From Craterostigma plantagineum (Eukaryota > Streptophyta > Magnoliopsida > Lamiales > Linderniaceae), in the NCBI GenBank assembly GCA_027422505.1, contig JAPQWV010001353.1, positions 1-64,000 of the forward strand: 64,000 bases of DNA, read 5' to 3'. Each line of letters opens with the position of its first letter. Position 1 is the stretch's first letter. Shown here piece by piece: positions 14,662-27,167 of the stretch. The position numbers were made by a program, and so were the translations under genes. The notes under the pieces are model-generated. The model did not search any database, was not told the DNA's origin, and worked only from the letters and a program-made list of their open reading frames with translations.

Positions 14662-15599
14662 TTTTTTTTTCAGACACGCGGTAAGCTGTGGATAGAGTAG
14701 TTAGTAGTAGCTAGAAGAAGTCCTCGACTTATATATTATATCAATACTAGAATAGGCCGTCCCGGCCCATCCCAACATAGAATTGAGATTCAGACGAACC
14801 ATAAAATAACAGCAGCAGCACAAACACGGCAGAATAGACGAAAATCAACGGATCATCCGAATGACGTCACCAAGAGATCAGACAGCGCCTTACCCAAGTG
14901 CTTCAAGAATCTCCGATTCTGAATGCTACCCTGCCTACACCGACTCCCTCAAATGTACTGCTACGACGTTGATTTTATAGCTTAATCACTGATTTTGTCT
15001 TATGATTTGCTGTTTCGGTATATTCGAATTAGGTTTAGTTTTCGAAGGGTTGTTGCAAAACTTCCTAGTTTTTAGGATATTGATTCTATTTCCGTATTAG
15101 AAGAGAAGTTGCCTCTGTCCTGTTTTATGCTTAATGTTTGTGACTAAACCATGACTACAAAATTCGATCGAACCTACTTTGCCTTCGCAAACCACTTTTT
15201 ATTTTATGCGCAACTCTCGATTTCGCCCATTCCGCTTCTTGTGTTGCCCCATTAAGAGGGCTTTTTTTGGGGGATATGTTAATAGTTTACCGAGACGTTG
15301 ATATTCTGCCTATTCATGGATGATTGAAGTTATAATAGCTCACCAGTCTTGTCCTACAATGATTCCTCTAAGTGTAGGTTTTCCCCATTTAATATCTTTT
15401 CTCTCCGATTTGCTGGATGGTTAAAAGTTTTCCCCTTTTTTTGGGATCTGTTTACAGAAGAAACGTTGATTTTCTGTTTGTTCTTGGATGAGTTGAATTT
15501 GTAGAATTAGGAATTATTTTGAGTATCGAATTGTATGTATCGGGTTAACTATTAGGGATTCTGTGTATACCATATAAGTTAGAGTGTTGTTGAGGTATT
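14662..15599. other. intergenic between divergent YbaB and CX9C genes
   Basis: Shared upstream region of two genes that point away from each other; both probably use promoters inside it. Much of the right part is T-rich and could be 5' UTR or leader intron of the CX9C gene. No other gene seen. Confidence 0.4.
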
Positions 15600-15888
15600 A
15601 TGGATTCTGGTAATTTTGGTACAATAGGTTTGGAGGTGAATGGCAAAGACAAAGCTAAATGCGAACCATACTTTGAGGCTTACAAGGAATGCAAGAGAAA
15701 GGAGGTACACCCTTTATTACAGATGACATGAATATACATATATGTATATCTTCTTGGAATAACACATTTTCTATTTTCGAATCTCATTCCTTTCTTTCTT
15801 CCTTTTTCTTCTCTATTGGTTGGATACATACGACTGACAGAGAGAAGCTCGACTGGAGCGCAATCGCAGCAGGTCCTTTTTTTCGTGA
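15600..15888 (+). CDS. small CX9C (CHCH, Cox19-like) protein
   Basis: Two exons, 15600-15704 and 15841-15888, encode about 50 residues: MDSGNFGTIGLEVNGKDKA, then KCEPYFEAYKECKRKE and REARLERNRSRSFFS. The single CX9C motif (C-EPYFEAYKE-C), followed by a basic helix, matches the plant Cox19/Cox23-like CHCH proteins. These enter the mitochondrial intermembrane space through oxidative folding and assist cytochrome oxidase assembly. Unlike the twin-CX9C members, only one motif is visible, as in the short plant form. Both exons are in one consistent frame across the GT-AG intron. Downstream, 15950-16217 has a 19-bp direct duplication (AATATCTTCATGTTTGTGT) and no gene. Confidence 0.75.
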
Positions 15889-16217
15889 TCCCTTCTACGT
15901 TTTTTTTTCGTTTCTTTGTAATAAAGTTGTAACAACATTTTACGGATAAGAATATTTGTTAAAAAGCAGAATATCTTCATGTTTGTGTAATATCTTCATG
16001 TTTGTGTAATAATTTCTCTTGGAGGTTGATTATATATGATTAAGCTCGAAAATTCTTAAATCTAAGGTACATAGAAACGAAACAGTTGACAAGCTCGGAA
16101 GTTTGATAAATTCAGACTCGTCTCTTAGCGATATAGCTTCGAGCAATAAAAGCCATTAACTAACCTACTAAGCTAACATATTCTAAAATCTATCAAGTGC
16201 TTATTAGCTGCATTGGA

Positions 16218-17890
16218 TCATCCATCGATCAAACCATTCTCATCGCCAGCTACAGCCATGAATGCCCACCAATCTTCTTCCTTAATCATATCAGCAAGCT
16301 CGGAACCCATTGCCCTAACTTCGCCTCCTTCGCTCCTCGCCTTCTCTCCTTCCACAGCAGTCGTAGACCCATCGTTCTTCGACTTCTCATCACCTTCTTC
16401 GCGGATAACATCAACTGCAATGGGTTCGTTGCCATCTTCTGCAGCTACGAATTCTTGGCTGTCGTTCGCCGATGATCGTGTGGTTCGACCTCTGTTCCGA
16501 ACCTGCCTCCTGTGCTTTCTCCCCGCTTTGTGAGTGTCCATCACCTTCTCAGCAAAAGTGCCCACCCCACACACCTCGCACCAGAATTTATACCCCTTCT
16601 CATTCGCAATCACATCCTCGTGTTCTTTCTTCGCTTCTCCGCCCTTCTGTAATGATTTCAACTGCGAAGCCTCTTTATTCTCATTCTTAGGCACCGCTCG
16701 GATGGGTTCTTTGGCGGTTTCTTTCTTCCCCAGAAGCTCAGCGCTGGGATTCTTGCGAGCAATCTCAGCAGATCTCAGAGCTTCTTCGTTGGCATTGTGC
16801 TGCTCTCCGCTGAGATGCTCTTCGAGGCATTGTTTGCTGGTGCCGCTGAATAGACAGAGAGCACAGCTCCAAGCCTCTTTCGCTTTGAGCTTCGAGCAAC
16901 TGCTGCTAGCGTTTCCTCCGTTTAATGCCTCGGTCTGCCTTCCTCTTCAGGCCAGCTTGGCCTTCGTCGGCTGGTTTTGGCTGCAAGCGATAGTTTGAAC
17001 TGATGAATCAAAATTACGAAGAAAATTTTAAAACAGATCAACGAATTCTCACCAGCAAGAATGGCAGCGTAGGCTTAATAACCTCCTCCGAAGTTCTGAG
17101 ATCTGTTTCCACTCGCTGTAGCACATCATCTCGCGCTGAGATTTAGAAAGATCGCGCGACATTACCGTTTTCTCCTCGACGGACTTCTCTCCGACGTTGC
17201 TGACATGGCGTGAGGGAGCCTCGAGGGAGAGAGGAAGTTGAGCCTCGAAGACGACGAGCGGAGCGGAAGAAGGCCGGTGTTGTTTTGCTGCTCGAGCATC
17301 AGCTCGTACCTCACTTCAGCCTCGAGGGCGCGCCTCCTTGCAACCTCGGACGCCATGATTTCCTCCCTGATCTGTTCTTTCACCATCTCTCTCAAGATTC
17401 TGCTGCAGCAATCCTGAGGAGGATGGTTGTAGTAGCTCGGATAATGGTAAGGGAAAGGGCTATGAGGAAAAACAGGGAGATGGTCGTGAGGATGATCGGC
17501 AAAGAGCCCACGCCCAAATTGATTATCGGTTCTGGTACAATGGAGCCGCCTGAAAAAAAAAATTGTAATTTAAAAAAAAAAGAAATCAGGAAGTGAAAAT
17601 GCCTATTTCAAACGATTTCTACATGAAATCGACGGTGAAACAAAACCAAGAGCGTATCCGTACAGAGACCGACACAACACCACAGCTGAAAAGAAGCTCA
17701 AACAATTCCTAAGTAAGCAAACGTAGAAGATGTCTGATTCTTCAAATTTTAACGCAGCATAAACACATTAACAACAGAAGAGCTTATTACTTACTCCGCG
17801 TCGCAGCCGATCCGTTGAGCTGGCTGAAAGGAAGAGGTGGTCTGAACCCTGGCGGCGTTGATGGATGCTTCTGGGACTTCTCAAATCCAT
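16218..17890 (-). CDS. two-C2H2 (U1/zf-met type) zinc-finger protein
   Basis: Likely nuclear RNA- or nucleic-acid-binding protein. Start at 17890 (MDLRSPRS...). A His/Pro/Tyr-rich segment follows (FADHPHDHLPVFPHSP), then a helical stretch LREMVKEQIREEIMASEVAR that is typical of plant members. The first zinc finger is WSCALCLFSGTSKQCLEEH...H (about 16790-16880), the second is FWCEVCGVGTFAEKVMDTHK...H (about 16520-16590). Both have the C-x2-C-x12-H spacing of U1-like fingers. The C-terminus is acidic and ends at TGA 16220-16218. Introns separate the blocks, and several frame changes within blocks (around 16930 and 17250) suggest base losses. I do not know a specific substrate. Confidence 0.75.
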
Positions 17891-18313
17891 GTTCCAATCT
17901 GTAGATAGGATGAAATGTATGTTCTTTGCTTTGATTGCCGCTTATATATAATGGGAAGAAGAAGAAGAAGAAGAATCATGTCAGGTAAGGCAAAGGCAAC
18001 GGTGCCTGTGTGTGCCAAATTCATGTCGACAATGTGATCAGTTGCTTTTCAACGATGTCGATATTCAATGTCTAATTACAATACACACCCTTGTAATTAT
18101 GCATTATTGCAATTTAAGTAGTGGTTTATTATTGGTGCGAAATTGGGCCCAATAGCTTGTTCAAGTAAAAAAGTGCTAACACCGCTCAGCGCTTTCAGTG
18201 AGGATTGAAGACGAAGTAAAATCAGGCGGAGACAAAGACTACCTACACGCGCGTACGCGGCGGCGGCGTACACAAGAGAGCCGTTAAAACATCGGCGACG
18301 GTAGTTTACGACG
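17891..18313. other. divergent intergenic region
   Basis: Between the zinc-finger gene (-) and the TFIIIC gene (+). It includes a (GAA)n run at about 17954-17975. Presumed to hold both promoters. No further gene. Confidence 0.4.
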
Positions 18314-20450
18314 ATGGGAGTTATCAGAGACGGTTCGATTTCTGGAAACCTACCTAGTACTACAGGTACCAGCAAGGTCTTCGCTGTGAATTACCCTGGA
18401 TATCCCTCCACGATTGAACGGGCAATCGAGACCCTTGGGGGCAGCGAGGGACTAATTAAGGTTTTATGGTTCTTGTTTCTTGAAATCGATGTTGATTGTG
18501 TGATGGGCTTCTTGATGAATTTGAACCGTTTAGTCTAGTTGTTGCGAATTTCTGGGAGCACGAAGCAAGAATCTTTATAGAGTAGAGTAGACAAGCTGTA
18601 GAATATTATCGTGAGAATAATGTGAGTAGGGTTGGTTTCGTTGGTAAGTTAAGGAGTTTGCGTGTTTTCATTTGTTGATTTCTCATTTTATGTGATAATG
18701 CAGCAGAGCTTTTGAGTATTCCCTAACTCGGCTTCTTTTATATGAAGAACGATGAAATGCCTCCTTGGATTGCCCAAACGTCTTCAAAATCTTTAATTGG
18801 TTTGCAAAATACTTCTCTCCCTTTCAGGCTCGTGTGGAGAAACCGAACAAGTTAGAACTGCATTTTCGACCTGAGGATCCATACTCACACCCGGCCTTCG
18901 GGAACGTCAGGCCCTGCAATAATTTTCTGTTGAGAATTTCCAGAAAGAAAGTGAACTCCCTCGACAGATCCTCTAACCAGTGTAGTTTAGCTCCAGAATC
19001 AGCAGAAAGTACTCGGCATGACGTTCGACCTGAATGTGAATCAAGTTTGGCTTCTTCGGAAGCTGATGACCTGGAAAAGGATGGACTTCAAGAGCATATT
19101 CATGCTGATATTGTCGCTACAGTTTCTGAGACATATCATTTCAATGGTAAGATTGATCCGTTTTAAAAGCATACATTGCTTTTGTGCAATTAGTCTTCCC
19201 ATTTTGTGTTCATTGTATACGCTTTATTTTTTTAAAAGGGATGGCGGATTACCAGCATGTTATTCCTGTTCATGCTGATGCAGCGCGAAGAAAGAAGAGA
19301 AATTGGGCTGAAGTAGAACCAGAATTTGGTCAGCTTCATACATAGATTCAGAATTTAACTGAATTATTATTATCCTCCACACCCCTTTCTTACGTTAGTC
19401 TTTATTGTATTCGTAGAGAAACGTGGTCTAATGGATGTTGATCAGGATGATTTAATGATTTTGGTCCCTCCACTTTTTTCAATCAAGGATATTCCAGACA
19501 AAATGATGTAAGTGATTCAGCTTGACTCACACTTTATTAGGATCTGGTCGGGATATAATAGTACACACTTACTTATGATACTGAACGATTTTTCCGTGTG
19601 TGTGTGTTGGTCCTCTCGACTTTAATTTGCAGTTTAAAATCATCAACAGACCAGAGTTTAAAAAAGAAACACGAAGCTGTTCAGCCCGAACAACCCCATG
19701 TGGAGGTAAATGTAAGTTTATGGATTTTAAGTAATTAAACTCAAATTTGTAAATGTTTCTTGTTATATAGATGATTAGTGCACATTGCAGGCATGTTCTT
19801 CTTCTTGTTGGTTTATGTCTTCTATCTGTAAATAGTACGTCTGTTTTGTGCAGATGGAAGTAGAGCAGTGTCTTGCCATTGACTTCGGCATCAAAGATAT
19901 CCTCATTTGTCTCCATCAGAATGATTGTGTCTTTCATGCCATATAATAATCATGCTATGCTTGTGGGAAATATTTCTTAGTTGATCATACCTGCAACCAT
20001 TGGTATCAGTAGGTAACTTTTGTACGTATGATTAGGTTCCATTATTATGTTAGAGTTTGACTTGACACTCACACAGATTCCAAAGAAAGTTAACTGGGAA
20101 AACTCCATTCCCAGGGACTCCGACCTATGGCAGTGGCAAATGGCTGTGTGTGAACTTTTTGACGAACGCCCCATATGGGCAAAAAGCTCTATAGCAGAAC
20201 GCTTGCTAGACCAAGGACTGAAGATTGGGAATAACGTGCTTAAGAGGTGTGTCTTGTCTGCCAAAGTGATGTTTTTTGTGTTATTAAACTAGTTATTACC
20301 AAAGGGTCAAAACTTCTTACGCAAAGTTCATTTCCGATTTTTAGGCTATTATTCGTAGCAGGATATTACTTCAAAAAGGGACCATATCGAATGTTCTGGA
20401 TCAGAAAAGGGTACGATCCTCGCAAGGATCCTGAATCCCGCGTGTAAGTC

Positions 20451-20539
<89 letters not shown>

Positions 20540-22002
20540 CCTACTGTGTCTTTTTCCATACTGTAGAAATATCTGATTGAAATGTTTTAAGCTTTATATT
20601 GCTTGTCAGATGCAACCTTCACCGCTGGATTCTTATGTTTTTGCAACAGATATCAGAACATTGATTTTCGAGTACCGCCGTCATTACGAAGCTATTGTGA
20701 CCGAAATGCTACATCTGGGTAAAGGTTTCTGTAATTTAGGGCCCTGTCTTTTTTATTGTGCTTCTCTTATGTCTACTTTAATTTAGGCCCTCTCTATGAC
20801 AGATTGAAGCATAGGTGGGAGGATATTTGTGCATTTCGAGTTTTCCCTTGCAAAGCCCAAATTTGGTTGCAACCTTTCGAACTTAAGGATGAATACATTC
20901 AACGAGAGATCAGAAAGCCAGCAACTCAAGGAGAATGCAGTGTATGGTGTGCTTCCATCTTACAGTAAATATTAGGGGTATCATCACAGAATACAGATAT
21001 TTAAAATCAAAATCAACTCTTCCCTAACCATCGAAGATTTATTGCAAATTCACAGCTACAGATCGGATGGTTCTCGTCTGCTGTGATTGAGAGCATCAGA
21101 TTGTGCATTTCTAAGAGGTTTCTGTCAGTATATCCAGAAAATGGTGCAGAATCCTTGTTGAAGTCTATTTCGAAACGCTTTGAGAGGTCAAAGAGGTCAC
21201 TCCTTGGCTTGAAAAACGCAAAAATCGATGGAGAAAGAAGGAAGGCTGATAAAGGTATCCGTATATATTTACTTTCAACACTATAATGTTTCATCAATGA
21301 AGCACATGTCAACCATTTGACATGTTCCTTTGTTACAGAAGTTTTAGAAGCTGAAGATAAAGCTACAGCCAATGATGAAGCTGAACATGAAGAAGAAGAT
21401 GGTGAAGAAGATGATGATGATTATTACGATAACGACGACGATGGCCTTGATGAAGATGAAGATGAAATAGATGACAACCTTCAACTGGATATAGATTTAG
21501 ATTCATCTGAGGCCTTCCATTTGGTATGTCATAGATGTTTTTCTATTACTAATGTCAATCAGTATACGTGTGAGTGCTATGTATTTATATTCGGTTGCAT
21601 TGATCTTTCGCAGGGCGATCAATACAGAGACTTTTCACTACAAACAGATCCATGTATCCTTTGCAGCTTCAATAGTTTCCGTAGATGATATTTCCAAACT
21701 AGAATAACATTCCATTGCTTCTGCTTTTTAGCTGTTTTTTTTTACTGTCATTTTATTGGCAACCTCAATCCTATATTTACGAAGATACAGGCAAGGAGAA
21801 CGTATCGAAGGACTATCTTCAAGAGCTCTTCGGTAACTTCCCTTTCGATGGTTCGACTAATAGAGATATGTCATTGCCAGATATTGACATTGATGAAGAA
21901 GAAGACGATGATGATGATAATAATGGTGGTGATGGTGATGGAGATGGAGATTATCAAATTTATGAGCATTACAGTGATGATGATGAGGATGAGGATTATT
22001 GA
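18314..22002 (+). CDS. general transcription factor 3C polypeptide 5 (TFIIIC tau95-like)
   Basis: Subunit of TFIIIC, which binds the internal promoter of tRNA and 5S genes for RNA polymerase III. Exon 1 (18314-18460) gives MGVIRDGSISGNLPSTTG and the conserved FAVNYPGYPSTIERAIETLG. The next exon starts at 18828 with ARVEKPNKLELHFRPEDPYS. Further blocks are PPLFSIKDIPDKM, INWENSIPRDSDLWQWQM-like sequence at about 20088, WAKSSIAERLLDQGLKI, FVAGYYFKKGPYRMFWIRKG, and IDFRVPPSLRSYC (about 20660). These are the tau95 DNA-binding region. An Asp/Glu-rich tail (about 21380-21470 and 21885-22002) ends DDDEDEDY then TGA. All exons seen keep frame across GT-AG introns, so this gene looks intact, unlike most neighbours. 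Confidence 0.9.
20449..20540. repeat. (CT)n microsatellite in TFIIIC intron
   Basis: About 90 bp of almost pure CT repeat directly after a splice donor in the TFIIIC gene. The copy number is likely to be variable and is a useful marker. Confidence 0.95.
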
Positions 22003-22965
22003 AATGAAATGCTTATCTATTTATTTTAACTTTGGTTATCAGATTTAGTTTCCCATATTTTTGTAACAACTGAGATAACGTTTAGGTTGTGGTTTAATGG
22101 GTCAGGTGAAACCTTATTATAGGCTGGGTAACAATTCTGTTGGGTTTTTCTTTGACATCTTTATTACATTATTTACCATAAAGTCTATGTGATTTTTTAA
22201 TAATAATAATAATGATTATCATTTGATCCCATTATTACTTCCACTCGTGTATGTATGTGCATCTGTCAGGATCAGAAGGCAAATCTTTGACCAGAACTTG
22301 GAAAGAATTTTAATTATATTGTCTAGTAAATTTGCCTTCACATTTTTCTTTTAATAAAGAAGGATAATAAATGTCACAACAAAAATCACTAATGGAAGAC
22401 CAAGGAAAAATTTAAATTACTTCGTCGTTTCTGTAGAAAAATAGACTAAACAAGTCAACGTAATTAAAGAATCAAGAATGTAGCCCATTAAGATAACTTT
22501 TGGAAAGAAAATGACAAAAGGAAACAATAGAACCATTATGATCGGCGTAGCATTAGCTTTAGCAAGAAGGTGCCTTTGCGACATGAAAATGGTGGAAACA
22601 ATAAATTAATATGAATTACAAGAAATTGATGGGAAAGGGGAAAAATAAAAGGAGAGAGGAGAATATAAAGTCTTAGCAATTGGCACGAAATTGTCACCTT
22701 TATAGCTTTTCGATATTCCTATCTTAGCTTTTTTACATTATTCAAATAATAAAAAATATTAGAAAGAACATCGTGAAAAGAATAGATTCCACGAATTATA
22801 AAAACGCACTCCAACAAAGATATTCGCCATTTCCTAAGGAAAATGTATCGTGAGATTAAAAGAATCCGAAAATCTAGAACTTTGGAAATGTTACAGGTAA
22901 ATCTTTATATCATGTATAGTTTAAAAACAATATAAATGTTCTTGATACATAATTTGGATCCTTAA
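22003..22965. other. intergenic, AT-rich
   Basis: 3' flank of the TFIIIC gene followed by AT-rich DNA without long open frames or clear repeats, up to the duplicated segment. Confidence 0.4.
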
Positions 22966-23079
22966 GAATAATCAAATTGACACCCAATGGTAATAGAATA
23001 AAGATAAATCATTCTCCAGACTATATGACAATAGGCTATCAAAAGGAATTTACATGTGAAACTCAAAGCAAGCAAGCAT

Positions 23080-23681
23080 TGTTGACATTTCCAGCCACCT
23101 ACCGCACCTACCGAAGAAAAAAATAAAGAAATAATATTATATTATAATATTATTTTAATGAACGGCTGATATTGAAGGGCGACGCGGCGGATTCCTGGCC
23201 CCCCGTTTTGAGTGGTCCAGAAGAGCTGAAGACATCTATAATAGGCTGAGGATTCTTCAGTTATTATGATCACAAGCTCATTCGAGTTTTACTATATATA
23301 GAGAGAAGTAGTTCGAGTGAATTGTGAGGTTATCAGTTCAGGTAGAACTGATAGGGTTTCCACATCCACAGAGAGGTGTGAGGTAAACACGAGTGGTAAA
23401 AGTGAGATAGTAAAATTCGAGGGTTGTAATTTTTACTATAGTGAAGATTTTGCCGACTCGGCCGTGGTTTTTCCCTCTTCGTTAACAGAGGGTTTTCCAC
23501 GTAAAGTTCTGGTGTTCTTTCTTACCTTACGGTAATTTTATTTTTACCGTGTAGTTACTGTGCGGTCCCACCAAATTTACCCGTGGGTCTCACTTCTCCC
23601 GATCGTCGTGCCGAGCCAAACCGGGACCAGTTCCGCTGCGGGGCCTACTGACCACCGCGGGACCCACCACCATTCCCAACA
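23080..23681. mobile_element. solo LTR (602 bp) with AGCAT target-site duplication
   Basis: Starts TGTTGACATTTCC and ends CATTCCCAACA, so it has TG...CA termini with short inverted ends (TGTTG/CAACA). It is flanked by AGCAT at 23075-23079 and 23682-23686. The paralogous segment at 27276 keeps the uninterrupted site (AAGCAAGCATTTGTCTC), which proves insertion after the segment was duplicated. No internal region, so it is a solo LTR left by LTR-LTR recombination. Orientation and lineage not determined. Confidence 0.9.
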
Positions 23682-23888
23682 AGCATTTGTCTCTTTATAA
23701 ATCTCAACTAAATCTTCTTTAGCCGTTATTTGCAATTATTTCTTTTATTTGATCCTTCAATTAATAATAATAGTAATAAAGTAATAATGTGAATGAATTG
23801 GTAGCCAATGTGAGATTGGCCATGATCATACATGGTCTTCATTATCTTGGGACATAATTAGAATCATTGCATGTTATCAGTTTGAATA

Positions 23889-24410
23889 CACGTGAAGAAG
23901 AAGAAGAAAACTATCATGAGAGTTGAGACCATATGCACCATCTTTTATTTTCTTCTATTTTTTGGAAATTTATCATTGATCAATTTTTTTTTTGGAAATT
24001 TACTCTAAAAATTGGATCTTTTTACTTACAAATTATTTCGGAAATAGATAATGATGAAAATTATTAATGTATTACTACTAGTAGTGGAAAATATAGAAAG
24101 CGATCGTTCACAGTATTTTGCTGCCATTTTCAAATACACATGAAGAAGAAGAAGAAAAGAAGAAGAGAAGAAGAAGAAGAAGACTATCATGAGACCATCT
24201 GCACCATATTTTATTTTCTTTTATTTTTTGGAAATTTATCATTGATATCATTTTTTTTTTTGGGAAAATTACTCTAAAAATTGGATCTTTTTTAGACCTT
24301 ACACCCTGAAATTATTTCGTAAATAGATAATGTTGAAAAATTATCAATTTACTACTACTAGTAGTGGAAAATAGAGAAAGTGATCGTTCACAGTATTTTG
24401 CTGTCATTTT
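23889..24410. repeat. internal tandem duplication (~260-280 bp units) in copy A
   Basis: Two imperfect direct copies: about 23889-24130 and 24131-24410. Each starts with a cACGTGAAGAAGAAG/ACATGAAGAAGAAG run and ends at CACAGTATTTTGCTG(C/T)CATTTTC. Copy B of the segment has one unit only, so this duplication arose in copy A after the segments separated. Confidence 0.85.
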
Positions 24411-25232
24411 CTAGATTCGAAACTGAAAACACTTCGCTATCACGTACTATCCATCCCATAAAATCCCCACATGATCCTTTTGTTTTTTAGATTTTTTTTT
24501 TCTATTTGAAGGTTCCTCACATCACACAGAAACACACACTAGCACGTACAATTTAAATAAAGATGAGTTCGAGTATTAAAAATAAACAGAAACAACTGGA
24601 AAAAGTGGAGTATCACTATGTCACCAAAGTAAAAGTGGTTATAAAAGAAGAAAAGAAGACACGACACCCCACATGAAATTAGATAAAGAAAAGCAAATCC
24701 CAACAATGGAATTTGAAAAAGAAGAAAGGGAGGGAAAAGAGAACATTGATTAAACGAAGAACTGCAATCTGCAAGGGCCAAAGTGAAAAGATTACATTTT
24801 TGGCACAAAAAATACATCAGAACACATTTCCACTATACTATAGTTATTATTTATTAAAAGTAATAATAAGAAATATTTGAAACGACTTTGATTGCTATCC
24901 TATCTACGCCACAACTGTTGAACTGAACATATGCTATTGGGAACATATGCTCCAGAATGTGTGACAGCTTACAAATTCCATATGCAAATTATTGTTATTC
25001 TCCACATATTTCTATATTTTACTAATAACGTCCTTAAAATACTATAGAGACCGTTCAAATGGTCCTCTGTAATTTTTAAAAATAACAAACAAGAATTGAT
25101 AAAGAAGGAAGCTATTTGTAATGTGTGCGTATAAAGAGGTCCAAGAACAGAAACTAGTCCGATTAGGTTTAGGTTTTAATGCAATTCACATCTCAGCTCT
25201 CCTCTTTCGGCACACACATTATACGTCTTTCA

Positions 25233-26549
25233 ATGGCGGCCCGGAAAGGAGACGATGATTCAGAAAAGACTGAGCAGGTAAGAAAATACTTGCGTTTCTT
25301 TTTAATTCATCTCTAAAATTCGGGCTAATTTTTTTAAGTGTAGGCATCATAATTGTGGTGATGATTTTTATCACGAGCCTCCGTCGAGCGTTTTCGAAAT
25401 TTGGGGATGTTTTTTTCTTCCTCTTGTATTTATTTAATTTATTCTAGGAGAGTTGTGGTGTTGCAAGAGGAGGTGTTCTTCACGAAGGACAAGATATCAT
25501 CATCATGATTATCCTCGTCTTCTTCCCCAAGACGTAGTCTTCGAATTCCTCTTACATGTTCCCGCTCGGCCGTTGCACAACGTCGTTAGGCACGTCTGCA
25601 GAGAATGGAGCCTTATCATCAGTTCCCCGAACTTCGCCCGCCACCACCACCACCGGAATTCGTCGTCCGTCGGACTCGTAGTACAACCTCACGAACGCCT
25701 CGCAAGGGGATGTACTTGGAAATGCGTCGAGGTCGCCTCGAGGTATCTGATTTCGACTGCGGCTTTGAGGGCGTGGTGGTCACGGCTGCAACGGTTTGGT
25801 GGTGATCGTCGGTCGGCGTACACCTTGGGATGCCCTAGTCACCAACCCCTTGACGAAGCGGTTCACGCCTCTCCCTCGGCCTCCCGGAAGGTCGAGGATA
25901 TTCGGTTTGTCATTTGCGGAGGCTTCCATGGCTTATAAACTTGCACAATTGGTTAGCGATGGCGACGACCACATCGGTCCTAAGACGCGAATCGCATTGC
26001 TAACCATCGGAGTCGATAGGGCTTGGAGGCACATAGACATAAGGCACCTTTGGCACAGCGTACGGGAGAGCCGCTTCAGTTGCCCGGCTCATGCTACCAC
26101 TGGAGGCTATGTGCACTGGGCGGCTCCGGGGTCCGGGGTTGTCCTGACGTTGAACTTGGAGACCGAGACCGCCTGTCGGTTTTCGTCGCCGCCTCAGTTA
26201 CCACCGAAGAATTTGAACGGGTTCTTTAGGGCGATGGCGGCAACCTATCGCTCGTTTATTTATACGGCAAGGTTTCGTTTCACGTTTGGCAGATGGAGTC
26301 TGCGAGCGGAGAGTGGACTTTGTTGTTCAGGGTACCTATAAACGGCGGCGGTATGTGCAATCTGGGAGTTGTGACTCCCGCGTGTTGGCTAACGCGGGTG
26401 AGATATTGGTCTACGTCAACAACAGTGGTGGGGCAGCTTATAACTGTAGGACCAGAGAGGCTCACTCGTTTGAGTGGGGGAAATGGAGTCCGGGAAGATG
26501 TTGGTATAATTTTCAACCTCATGTCAACACCTTCCTATGGTGGGAGTGA
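25233..26549 (+). CDS. F-box protein with F-box-associated C-terminal domain, frame-broken
   Basis: Substrate-receptor type F-box protein of SCF ubiquitin ligases. Exon 1 (25233-25277) encodes MAARKGDDDSEKTEQ. Exon 2 begins at 25448 and carries the F-box LPQDVVFEFLLHVPARPLHN followed by VVRHVCREWSLIISSPNFAR. Downstream blocks typical of F-box-associated domains are TPWDALVTNPLTKRFTPLPR, WRHIDIRHLW, GGYVHWAAPGSG and WQMESASGEWTLLFRVPI. The last block ends FLWWE and TGA at 26547-26549. At least three frame changes are needed (near 25450, 25790 and 26285). Target substrate unknown. The upstream 1.3 kb is shared with the NIK-like gene (see copy A and copy B). Confidence 0.75.
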
Positions 26550-26552
26550 AGA

Positions 26553-26553
<1 letters not shown>

Positions 26554-26588
<35 letters not shown>
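26554..26588. repeat. (ATT)n microsatellite
   Basis: About 11 ATT repeats directly after the F-box stop codon, presumably in the 3' UTR. Confidence 0.9.
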
Positions 26589-26590
<2 letters not shown>

Positions 26591-26621
26591 TTAAGAGTAA
26601 AATACAACTCTATTAGGAATG

Positions 26622-26800
26622 ACTTTTTTTTTTTTATAACCGGGGAAAGCCGATGGTGAAACCCAGCTGCCGACCCACTACCTGCTAAGCAGGCTGACCA
26701 GGTCAATCGCACATGTCACAGGGATGAGATTCGAACCCAGGACCTCTCCCAACATGACCCTAAGCGCCTCAACTTAACCAATAGAGCCAAGCCTCATCGG
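26622..26800 (-). mobile_element. tRNA-derived SINE
   Basis: On the minus strand it starts near 26800 with a tRNA-like head. A box A-like stretch reads TGGCTCTATTGGTTAAG, and a box B reads GGTTCGAATCT about 50 bp further. A non-tRNA body follows, ending in GGTTATAAAAAAAAAAA at about 26625. RNA polymerase III boxes plus a terminal A-run are the SINE hallmarks. I could not define a target-site duplication. It is not a functional tRNA gene, since the acceptor and anticodon arms are not maintained. Confidence 0.75.
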
Positions 26801-27167
26801 ATAGTTTCTTATTACCAAAGCATTTGGATGTGTTTGTGTTGAATTCTGAATATGAACAGGGCCGACTTCAATATATATCGTTCGTGGCTTTTATTTCTAG
26901 TCAGAACCATCAAGGAGATGAGCAGCGAATATCAACGGTCGGACATACATTTGAAAGTAACCCCAATCTTATGATTATTGGTGCAAGATTAGTCACGCAT
27001 GGCTTATATCATTCAATTGCATGTCGTGAATTTTGTAGTCCACGCATGGCTTATTGCTATTTTATCGCATATCGTGAATTCTAATACTACTTATTAAAAC
27101 TCCGGTTCAATTACAAACTAATATAAACTATTATATATTACCTATAAACTTTAAAAGTTAATAGAAG
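26801..27167. other. intergenic with short direct repeat
   Basis: AT-rich spacer. The segment CACGCATGGCTTAT...GTCGTGAATT occurs twice (about 26995-27035 and 27042-27080). No gene. Confidence 0.5.

Larger units (their letters stand above)
22966..25157. repeat. segmental duplication, copy A (upstream of the F-box gene)
   Basis: From AATAATCAAATTGACACCC (about 22970) to AAGAACAGAAACT (about 25157), this matches 27168-28474 almost base for base, apart from a 602-bp solo LTR (23080-23681) and an internal ~260-bp tandem duplication. Its right end lies ~75 bp upstream of the F-box start codon. No protein is encoded. Confidence 0.9.

Noticed and set aside
26720..26800. Possible tRNA gene (box A and box B present)
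   Set aside because: The segment lacks a foldable acceptor stem and continues into a body with a terminal A-run, so it is a SINE head.
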